A stretch of DNA of 64,000 nt from Sternotherus odoratus (taxonomy: Eukaryota; Chordata; Testudines; Kinosternidae). Location of the stretch: positions 10,307,001 to 10,371,000 of the forward strand of contig JAVMKO010000006.1 in NCBI GenBank assembly GCA_032164245.1, given 5' to 3'. Under the pieces are notes generated by a model that was not told the DNA's origin, did not search any database, and saw only the letters and a program-made list of their open reading frames with translations. How positions within the stretch are numbered: the first letter of the stretch is position 1; every line of letters begins with the position of its first letter. The position numbers and the translations under genes were made by a program. This document shows positions 12,110 through 22,500 of the stretch, piece after piece.

Positions 12110-14532
12110 ATTGACATTACCATTTTAAAAAAAATGAAAAGTGAAAATTTGCCAGATTAAATGTAAGTATAGAAGGGGGCCGGTTCCTCCACCGCTGTCA
12201 AGAGGCATTGTTACGTTGTCGTCGGTGCAGCTATACTGTTGTACACCGGCTGGGGATCTTGCCCGGAATATTTTCCACTGTGTTTTAGAATCCTTTATCC
12301 TCCTCCTCCATCTCTTAAATGGCACAATAGGAGTGAGTGTTGGGAGAAATGTATGGAGCTGGAGACTTGCTTTTAGAAATGGGGCTTGAAACTATAAAAG
12401 CCTCAAAATACTTTCCTGTGAGGCTATTGGGAAATAGCCTTCTGTTTTTCTATGCTGAAAAGCCAGACCAAAAGGGGTGTGCTTGTATCCCATACGGTTT
12501 TGTCTGAACTGAACATTTTTTCTGGGTTAATCAGAAGCCATCTATTTATGAATTACCAAGCCCCATAGCAATCATTGTAATGCATAATTTTAAGAAGGAA
12601 AAGTCAAAGGGGTGTAATTTATTCTATGTCAGAACATTCATTCACAATTACTTGTCTGTACTGACATCTAGTGACAAAGAAGTGGCATTGCACAACTGAA
12701 TCCCAGTTGATCTGTGAAGGAGGGTGTTGAACACATAAACCAACCAGACTCTGCACAAAGTTATGTCGTTTTTGACGCAGACCCTTTCACTCTAACAGTA
12801 TTCCTTTTTATCACGCACCTCTAAGGCAAACACAGTAGTCAACATCGATTTCCTGCAGAACCAAGGGGAGCTGTTAGTGATTCAAGTAGCACCATATTCC
12901 CCCTTCTCTGAGCCAGTAATTCCCTCTGTTTTCTCTAGAAGTCGAGACCTAGAAGCAAATATGATATCAAACCATACGTGGGTGGAATTGGATACAGAAT
13001 CCTCCACACTGGGACAAGCCTGGAGCTCCTGGAAGGCAATGACAAAATTATTCTCCGTGTCAACGGAAGCAAAAACAGGCCCAGTGGAAGGGAAAATGGG
13101 TTTCATTTCTACTGAGGGAGTGAGGATTTGAAGTATTTAAATGCCCGATTTCCCCCTTCTCCTTACTTATCCAGCCCTGCCCCCTATTACCTCACGACAT
13201 CTCTTTCGCTTAACTGTGATACCAGCGTGAGCACCATCAGAGAAGAGAGAAATCACAAATTGGGGAATGGGAGGTGACAGAGAAAGAGGTTGGGATGGGG
13301 CAGGGGAAAGGATCAGCAAAGAAAAGCGACCTAAGCTTGGGGGAAGGGAAGGCAAAAGGGGAAGTATTGCGCCCCAAAATGGGGGCAGTGGGTGAAGGGA
13401 ACAGAATGGTGCCCAGAGTAGGGGCTGAAATGTGTCTAAAATACCCGGGGTTAATACGGATGAAAGGTTTCTATTCTGGCCCTCTCTGATGTGTCATCTA
13501 GAGGGCCAGTTTCTCCTGATCTCTTCTGGTTTCCTCATCCCTGTTCCTTATTTTTCCTCTGTAGTGCTCGCCTATCTTTGCCTGACCCTCACTGCTCCCC
13601 TCATCCAACCTATGACCTTATGGAAATTCCAAGGGGTCTCTGACAGGCAGCTCCCTGCACTGTGGATCTGTTTTACCAGTAAGGACCCCAAGACAGTTGT
13701 GTACTGCTAGCAGTATTCACCTCAGGAAGACTGGATCACCTCGATTTTTGCAGACTGCGGTTCCACATAACCGTTGTTCGCCCTTCCACCACTCCGACTG
13801 GTAGATGGCTCTGGTGACTGGGTGACAGTCTTTCAACTTCCAATCTGGGAGTTTCTCCCTCGGATCCTTGTGCTGACACTTTCAGAGCATTAAGTCATTG
13901 AAACGACTTCCCTCCCTTCTCAATATCAAGTGCAGAAGCACCTCAGGCTGAGGGAGACGAGCGAGGGTGGAAAGTTCCGACGGCATGTTTCACGTCACGC
14001 CAGTAGGCGTAAAAATGTTCCAGACATAGCAATAGCCTTGTTTACCCTGACCGTGCACAATGTATGTTCACACTGCGATCAGCTCTTGACACACTAGTTT
14101 CCTGGCATAGAAAAGTATGCAGCCGTGGAGTGGGGTTTATAATAAAGAGCCTGCACCCCGCCAAGCCTGGTTTCCAAGCTCCCACACTAAAACAACTAAC
14201 CAGAGGTGTGGCTCCAATTCCCCTTGACTTTAATGGGTGTGAGACTGAGCCCTGGGTCTGTACAAATGACCCCAACTCACCTGGTATTTTGGAGGTGGAT
14301 AGTGGATGCTTTTCTGCACCTCACAGGTCTGTCCTTGGATAACTTCTCAGGCACCCGGCATGGGTGAACCCTTCCCTTTCAGCCTGTGTTCAGAAACGTC
14401 CTCTGAGCTGAGTACACCTTTCACCCCATTCTCTGCTGGGGCACTTCTTCGGGCTAGTTCTTCTGCTTCCCGGTCTTAGGGAATTCTGATGGCCCTTGTC
14501 CCCTAATAAAGTCTGTCCTTGTTTTATATGCA
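12110..14532. other. Long stretch without recognised gene
   Basis: I saw no repeat signature or exon that I can name. An AATAAA lies at about 14505-14510 on the plus strand, with no gene to assign it to. Confidence 0.4.
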
Positions 14533-14534
14533 TA

Positions 14535-14968
14535 CAGTAAAACCTCCATTTAACGGACTAATTCGGGTGAGGGGGTGTCCGTTAAATGAAAAAGTCCGTT
14601 ATTTAATAATAATTAAAAAAAACGAGCTGTCGGAGCAGCAGCCCGCCCACCACAGGGTCGGGGTGGCAGCTCCGCAACCCGCCTGCTGCCGGGACCCGGG
14701 CGGCAGCCGGGAGCCATCAGCCAGCCCGCCCTCTGGCGGGACTCGGGCGGGACCCGGCAGCCAGCCCGCCCGCCAGCGGCTGGAACCTGGGCGGCAGCCG
14801 GGAACCAGGAGCCAGCCCGCCTGCTGCCGGGACCGGGGCGGCAGCCGGGAGCCAGCAGACGGACGCCAGGGAAGGGGACCAGGGCCGCAGCAGGGAGGGG
14901 TCGTGTTCTGATATTTATCAGAAATTTTGTCCGTTGCATCCGAAGTCCGTTAAATCGAGGTTTTACTG
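14535..14968. mobile_element. Tigger-like element with GC-rich tandem interior, 434 bp
   Basis: Ends CAGTAAAACCTCCATTTAAC and GTTAAATCGAGGTTTTACTG are inverted, with TA at both flanks. The interior (14640-14900) is a degenerate minisatellite of CAGCCCGCC and GGCAGCCGGGAGCCA words. The ends match the element at 21213. Confidence 0.85.
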
Positions 14969-15069
14969 TACATGGTTCTTGCAGGCAGGGAAGTATGGCC
15001 TGGTAAGGGTGCCCGGGGAAGGTATTTAGTTTTTCCCAGATTGCTAAGTGGGGGTTTGAGGCAGTGGGG

Positions 15070-15310
15070 TTGGTTGAAGCTGAATGTAAAGATGGCGCAT
15101 AAGCTCTTACTGGTGCCGAATGTGACCGCCCACCTATTCCATGATTTAGGTTGGAGCAGGCGTGTGCGCATGTCCCTTCACTGGTTCCCAGTCAGCTTCT
15201 GGTCCCAGTTTAAGACACTGATCCTCACTTTCAAAGCAATTAATAGATCAAACCCCAGCTATACCAAGGCCCAAATTTTGATCTATGAACCTGTGTGCTC
15301 TCTGGGTCTA
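15070..15310 (+). repeat. L2/Rex-type LINE reverse-transcriptase C-terminal remnant
   Basis: In one plus frame the residues LVPNVTAHLFHDLGW, SLHWFPVSFWSQFKTLILTF and KAINRSNPSY reproduce the conserved LHWLPV-FKxLxLTFKALNxxxPSY pattern at the end of L2/CR1-clade LINE ORF2. No intact ORF2 remains. Confidence 0.7.
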
Positions 15311-15577
15311 TGGGGATCTCAAAGCTCAGGGTGAAGGTTGGGGAGAGCAGGGAGCAAAGCATGCTCTGTCAAGGGGATCCAGTGATGAACAGGTTTCTGG
15401 AGATCTAGTGAAGCCAGAATCTGCCCATCTCTAGGAATTCTTGCCAAACCGTCCTCTTCGAGAAAGTGTAGGGAGTCGGCATGGTGCCCCACCACCTCGC
15501 AGGGGAACGAACCTCCCCAGACACCAAAGCGGGCGGAGCTAGCCTTCCTAAACCAAAGGGCTGGGAGGAGGAACTGC

Positions 15578-15700
15578 TCGGGTGACCAGACAGCAAGTGT
15601 GAAAAATCTGGAAGGGGGTGAGGGGTCATAGGAGCCTATATAAGAAAAAACCTCAAATATCAGGACTGTTCCTATAATCTTGGGACATCTGGTCACCCTA
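15578..15700. mobile_element. hAT-type MITE (TAGGGTGACCAGA family), copy 2
   Basis: 123 bp from TCGGGTGACCAGACAGCAAG to CATCTGGTCACCCTA, flanked on both sides by GGAACTGC (15570-15577 and 15701-15708). This is a perfect 8-bp target duplication, as hAT transposases make. Confidence 0.9.
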
Positions 15701-15708
15701 GGAACTGC

Positions 15709-16307
15709 CCCCAGCTCTGCATGAGACAGGCGGAATAACCCATTTTCAGACAGAATCAACAACACCTTTTCCAATCCTGTTCCTATACTGTGCTCTCACC
15801 CCAGCGATCTGCTCCTTCTGTGACCTTTGATCTTGTCAGTCGTTTTTTAAAGCCAGCCAGCTCACTGTGGCATTTTTGGTTCATACCCTGCAGCCACTGA
15901 AATGGAACCAGTCGTGATGTTTATCCAAAGGCGCTACATCAGCCAGCAGTGATCCAAAGAAGCCAGAGAATGTCTTACACTTGGGACAGGCAGAATTTTG
16001 CAAACAGTGTGGTGAGGGGAGAGGAGGTAAATCATCATGGGTCTGGCATGCTGGGAGAGCAATTTTATCATCACTGTTACCCCTGGTTGGCATCACCGTT
16101 GAGCTGTAGTGTAGGGAAAGGTCATATCTCAGTGTGGGATGCGAGAGAAATGATATTTCCACAGGACTTTCTCCTGCCGACCTAGTTCTTACAACACTGA
16201 ACCAGTATAATCTGCAATAAACAACTCTAGAGCCCAGTGGGTTATGATAATATTTTGCTATAAGGAAAAAATAATTTTCACTTGTTTTGCATCTCCAAGA
16301 TGTGCTG
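15709..16307. other. 3' flank of the channel gene
   Basis: This should contain the 3' UTR. Only GATAAA-type variants of a poly(A) signal are visible on the minus strand (near 16063 and 15919), so the transcript end is unresolved. Confidence 0.4.
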
Positions 16308-16579
16308 CTAGAGACACTGTCTTCTGTGCATCTCCTCCACAACCCAGTCATGATGGTTCTGCAGAAACAAATCCAGCGGGCTGAGATCTTTTATGGTTTT
16401 CCTCACTGTCTTTACCTGCCTTCCCATTTTGTGAAGATCCTGGGCAATTTTTTTGTCAGTGTCTTCCAATAGTGTTGTCAATAAATTAAACAGGAGAGCA
16501 ATCCAGGCCAGGCCAAAGATAATCCAAACGGCCACCAAATATCGGTAACAGGCAGGATAATTCCTGTCAGGCTGTTTAC
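16308..16579 (-). CDS. KCNK16: KCNK16-like coding exon 5 (M4, C-terminal tail, stop; residues 218-307)
   Basis: The acceptor is TGTATTCAG before 16579. The exon completes Gly218 and encodes KQPDRNYPACYRY, M4 (LVAVWIIFGLAWIALLF) and a charged, probably helical tail (EDTDKKIAQDLHKMGRQ onward) ending HRRQCL at a stop at 16310-16308. Arg230 in CYRY aligns with the TASK-2 pH-sensor arginine. The tail is shorter than in KCNK5 and similar in length to KCNK16. It is separated from exon 4 by a 6957-bp intron filled with mobile elements. Confidence 0.94.
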
Positions 16580-19500
16580 CTGAATACAAGGAGAAAAAAT
16601 AGAGAAGAATCAATTAAGAAACTGAATTCAATTTGCCTGAATACAATTGGTCAGAATATTTCATACTGAATACTTTGAAAAGGAAATTAACAAGTAGTGT
16701 GTTGCTTCATCTTTCCAGAAGGAATTCACCTATGCTACATTTTCCCCTGGAGAAATGCGTTATTGGATTGGGGTGTGGGAGCTAACACAGGAAAACTCAA
16801 TAATTTGTAGTGATATACAACTGTGTAACTATATTATATTAGTATTAAGATACTCCAGGATATGTTTTAGTAGCAAGCACAAAGACAGAGTGCAATGGAG
16901 GAGGGTAGCTGAAATGTACCATGTCTACCAACTTATACCATCCCCATAGACTTACCTAGCAAAGGGTGATTGCAAGCTAATAGATGTCACAAATAGCAGA
17001 CAACTTTGCATGTATAGGAGAAACCTACAATTCATACGTTACTTCCTACAGGCTGCAGGGTCTACTCCATTCAAAAAGGAATGAAATGCAGTGAAAGCAA
17101 CTGATAAAAACTCTATGCTACATACTGAAAACCGAAGGCACAAATTTCTGCATTTGAAACCACTGGTTTGATGTGTATTTCATGCAGACCAAAGCTTTTA
17201 AGATCACTGGGAGTTCTCCACCTGCTGTTCTCCACAAGTCATTTAATTTGGCTACTCAGACATAAGCAATCCTCCAACAAGTGAAGCTTTGTTCCCACTC
17301 TGTTTAGTCACATGTAACCTTAATAGTACAACATGGCCAAGATGGCTCACTGAAATGTAAACTTCTGCTTGGCTAACGCATAAGGTCGAAACATCAGCAT
17401 GGAATCTTCAGAATAACAGGCCTCGACTCTGTACGTGTAACTGCATTGTGTGCAGTTTACATTGTGTGAAGCCAAAACCTTGGCACCCAAAACTCTTATG
17501 TTTTGCTACATTTTTGTAGCAAAATTAAAGGGGGTGGATTTGGATCAGGGTTTGGGTATCTGTGACACTCTGCACCCCATATTCACCATAGTAATATGAT
17601 TAGTATATAACTGTGAGGCATCTTGTACAAGATATGCCATGTGAGGTGTCTATAGAAAAGTTATGGTTTGCTGAATATGATTATCCTAGTTGTATGAATG
17701 TATCATTTTTGTATCTAGAGTTATCAATATTGACTATATATTTGTATTTCAGATGTGCTTGCACCTGGTTAACACACACAGGTATTTACATACAGTCTGC
17801 CAGCACACTGTGAATGGCCTATTCAAGTTGAATGGCCCATCAACAAAGACAGTGGACCATGGGGAAAGCTTATTTGCGCCTGATGAACTGTCCTGGGGAT
17901 GCGTCAGTTAGCCTTTGGATAATAGGTACCATGACTCACCGAAGGATGCAAGGGCATGTGACTAGATCACGTGATACTGAACTCCATTTTGGTACCTGTA
18001 TTTTCCACAAACTGGACTGGGAACTTGGCTTGGAATGAAGGGGTTCCTGCCATATGGAAGAAGCTATAAAAGGTGGCTGTGACATCACCAATTTGCCTCA
18101 CTCCCCACATAAGAGAACACTTGGAAACACCTGGTGAACACAGGCTGAACTGGGGGAAGTGCTGGTCCCAGGCAGTAAACAAGGAAGTCTGACTGTGTAT
18201 GAGGACTGTGGACTGTTTCTACAATCTAACAGGGTAAGACACTGCTTAATTCAAATCCTATCTAGTATATTAGGCTTAGATTGAGTTTTTGTTTAGTTAC
18301 TAGATAATCTTCTTTGATCTGTTTGCTATCACTTATAATCACTTAAAATCTATCTTTCTGTAGTTAATAAATCTGTTTTATATTTTACCTAAAACCATGT
18401 GGTTTGAGTGACGTGCTTGGGGAGAAATCTCAGCTCGGGAACGAGAGTTGGTGCACATCCACTTTCTTTTGTAGAAGTGGCGGACTGGGTAATCCATATT
18501 GGCCAGGCTTCTGACCAGGCCAGGACGGTACAGCTCCAGGGTCCTGGGCTGGGGAGCTGGGGGTATTTTGGTTCTTGTTAGTTCATGAGTGGCTCTGAGA
18601 GCATTCACGCAATCTAGCTGGGTGTGGGGCTCCGCGTGCTATTGTGCTGAGGGATCACAGTGCCTGGAGGGGTTTGCTGTTTGTCACTAGGAAGGCACTG
18701 TGAGAGACAGCCCAGGCTGGAGATTTCAGAGGGCAGAATGGAACCCCAGTTCCAGGTTGCACCCTGGAGGGCTTTGCAGCTTGTCACAATGTCAAAATGT
18801 GAGAGAGAACCCAGATTGGTAAAACAGAGGGTTCAGCAGTTACCCCAGTTCCAGGTTGCATCCCGGGAGGCCCATCACAGTATCTATCTTTTCTCTGGGA
18901 CGAATATGGCCCTGCAGACATGTGACAAAGAAAGCAGGAGAAACATGAAAAAGTCTGCCTTTCTGTTCTTGTCCCAGGTCCTACGTAGTTCTTCAGTTAT
19001 GGCCCTAATGTTTGCCTGAAAACGTTGTTGAGAAGAATCAGAGGGGTAGCCGTGTTAGTCTGGAATAGCAGAGGTAACAAAGAGTCCTGTGGCACCTTAG
19101 TTAGTCTTTAAGGTGCCACAGGACTCTTTGTTGTTGAGAAGGGAAGTGTAGCCCTGAGTATTGGGATTTACACTAAGGATCATTTTCATGGATAATCCCA
19201 TGTGAGTGGGATAGAGAGTAGCCCCTGGAGTGGAGGCCTGTCTGGGTGTGAAAGAGCCCTAAGCATTTTGAAACTGGGGAGGGGCAGGATGAAGGGAACC
19301 TGGGCAGAGTTCTGCATTAGCTGGAAACCATAGAGCTCTGGGTGGGTTTCTTGTGCCCAAACCCGCAGGGATTTTGTAGATGGGAGAGGAATGGGCCAGG
19401 GAATTTCATCCATGGGGCCACAGATTAACATTTCCCTTGCTTTCCGCAGGAAGAGAAGATGGCATAGGAGCTGCAAGAGCAGCTGTGAGGCTGGGAAGTC

Positions 19501-22500
19501 TTCCTTTCCTTGACGGACCCAGTAGCTCCGGCTATGAGCCAGGGACAGGACTTGGGCTGTGGACTGTATTAACACAACAAATTGGAATCATTGCTCCAAG
19601 GCAGGTGTCTATCTTGAGAGATGTGAAATCCCTCTGTGGCAAGCCAGCATAAGACCTATGAAGTAGTTAATTGCTCAACATTCAACTCAGGTGATGCATT
19701 GGCCTAACTGTAGCCCTCTGCATAGGGAAAATTTTACCCTGGAAAAACGTATACACAGATTTAAATGAACAAATATGATCCAAACTCATACACTAGGCAA
19801 CTTACTTGTGGCCTGTTTTCCATCATTGTCTTGCTGCTGTGATATAACAGCTGCATAATCCTTTTTATCCAATAAGATTGCTGCATGCAAATGAGCTCAA
19901 GCAAATTCTTTTGCAATTGGCTATTTCACATCTGACCATGTACAGTAGTGGAAATCCATTCCTTGTCTAAAAATAACGCCAATCACACTCTCATCAGGAC
20001 AGCCCCGTTCTGGTTTCCTGGGGAAAAGTCACTGTCCTATGAAGAAGGTATGAGCTGCTAGACTAGCCATAGTTTTGCTACTGTTGGTTAGCACCGATGT
20101 AAACATACTATAGGAAAAATATTTCAGCAGATGCCTGCTAGCCCAGCCTATGGTGGTGAAAATCCAGGGCCATGAATTCAGCACAACTAGTGTTCTCTAA
20201 TGTGTTTACAAAGTAGCAGGTCAACAGAGGAGAACAATGCTGTTAAGATGTTGTCAGGGTTGCCAACTTTCTAATTGCACAAAACCAAACACCCCTACCC
20301 CGCCCCTTCTCCGAGGCCCCGCCCCTACTCGTTCCATCCCCCCTTCCTCCGTTGCTTGCTCTCCCCTACCCTCACTCACTTTCACCGGGCTGGGTCAGGG
20401 GATTGGGGTGTGGGAGCAGGGTAAGACTGCGGCTGGGGATGTGGGCTCTGGGTGGGGCTGGAAATGAGGGATTCGGGGTGCGGGAGAGGGCTCCAGGCTG
20501 GGGCAGCAGGTTGGGGTGCGGGGGGGGGGGGAGTTGTGAGGGCTCCGACAGGGGTCTGATCTCTGGGGTGGGACCAGGGATAGGGATTTGCAGTATAGGA
20601 GGGGGATCAGGTTTGGGGCAGAGGATTTGAGGTGTGAGTTCTGGGAGAGGGTTTGGGTGCGGGAAGGGACTCCGGGCTGGGGCAGAGGGGCAGGGTGCAG
20701 GGTGGGGTGAGGGCTCCATCTGGAGCTCTGGGCTCTGGGTTGGGGCCGGAGAAGAGGGGGTTTCTGTCCAGGAGGAGACAGCTCAGGCCTGGGGCAGCTC
20801 CCAGGAAGTGGCTGCCAGGTCTCTGCGGTCCCTAGTTGTATGGGCAGCCAGGGAGGCTCCGTACACTGCCCTCGCACCCGCAGCCACTACCTCCACAGCT
20901 CCCATTGGTCGTTGTTCATAGCCAATGGGAGCTACGGAGCCAGTACTTGGGCCGGGGGGCAGCGTATGGAGCCTCCCTGCACCCAGGGGCCTCAGGGACT
21001 TGGCAGCCACTTCTGGGAGCTGTGCAGAGCCAGGGCAGGCAGGGAGCCTGCCTTAGCCCTGAGCCCCCGCTGTGCTGCCACGGCCCGGTCAGTGGTGCCA
21101 GCTGGAGCCGCCAGGATCCCTTTTCAACCAGGTATTCGGGTCAAAAACCGACCGCCTGGCAACCCTAGATGTTGTTCTTTGGGCTGTAATTTGCTCCAAT
21201 TATTTGAAAGTACAGTGAAACCTCGATATAACGGACTAATTCGGGCGGGGGGGTGTCCGTTAAAACCGAAAGTCTGTTATTTAATAATTTTTTAAAATAA
21301 TTAAATAACGGACTTTCGGGTGACAACGGACACCCCCCCGCCCGAATTAGTCCGTTATATGGAGCCAGCCGTGAGTCAGCCCACCCCACCCCCTCCCCCC
21401 GCCCGGCTCCCCGCTGCGGGGAGCCGGGCGGGGGGGGGGGGGGTTTGACAGCTCCCGCCTGGCTTCCCGCTGCGGGGAGCCGGGCGGGAGCTCTCAAACG
21501 CCCCCCCCCCCGCCCGGCTCCCCGTTGCGGGGAGCCGGGCGGGGGGGGTTGACAGCTCCCGCCCGGCTTCCAGCTGGGGGGAGCCGAGTGGGAGCTGTCA
21601 AACCCCCCGCCCGGCTTCCCGCTGCGGGGAGCCGAGCGGAGGCTCTCAAACCCCCCCCCCCCCCCGCCCGGCTCCCCGCTGCGAGGAGCCGGGCGGGGGG
21701 GGTTGACAGCTCCCGCCCGGCTCCCCCCAGCGGGAAGCCCGGCGGGAGCTGTCAACCCCCCCCGCCCGGCTTCCCGCTGCGGGGAGCCGAGCGGGGGCTC
21801 TCAAACGCCCCCCCCCACCCGGCTCCCCGCTGCGAGGAGCCGGGCGGGGGGGTTGACAGCTCCCGCCCGGCTCCCCCCAGCGGGAAGCCCGGCGGGAGCT
21901 GTCAAACCCCCCCGCCCGGCTTCCCGCTGCGGGGAGCCGAGCGGGGGCTCTCAAACGCCCCCCCCCGCCCGGCTCCCCGTTGCGGGGAGCTGGGCGGGGG
22001 GGGGGGGGGGTTGACAGCTCCCGCAGGGGTCCCCGCTGCGGGGAGCCGGGCGGGAGCTGTCAACCCAGCCGGCTCCCTGGGGCGGGAGCCGGCAGCCCCC
22101 AAAACGGATTTCGGATGCATCGGAAATTTTGTCCGTTGCATCCGAAGTCCGTTAAATCGGGGTCGTTAAATCGAGGGTTTACTGTACGTATTTAATTTGG
22201 ACCAGGGTCAGATGTCACAGCCAGTTCTGTTGCTGCCTGTGTCTCTTAGCCCTTTATCTTGTGAGTGCAGAATATTCTCAACCCCACACTGACTCTGATG
22301 TTCCAGTCAGAATTCTCCCACTCTTCCTCTCTCTCTCTCTTTTTTTTTTTGGGGGGGGGCGGGAATTAAGGGCTTGTGAAAGAAGCTGGATTGTCAGCTT
22401 CAGGGACAGGAGTTTTATTTACTCACAAAGGAGACAGAATATAGGCAATGTCAGCGCAAGTTTCCCCACGCCATTCTGCCAACACACCTCAGTCCTGACC

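Noticed and set aside
20372..21295. Overlapping proline- and glycine-rich frames
   Set aside because: Explained by the degenerate G-rich core of the hAT-type element at 20254-21166.
21165..22169. Several 100-214 codon frames on both strands
   Set aside because: Products of the GC-rich minisatellite in the Tigger-like element; the same residues recur in every frame.
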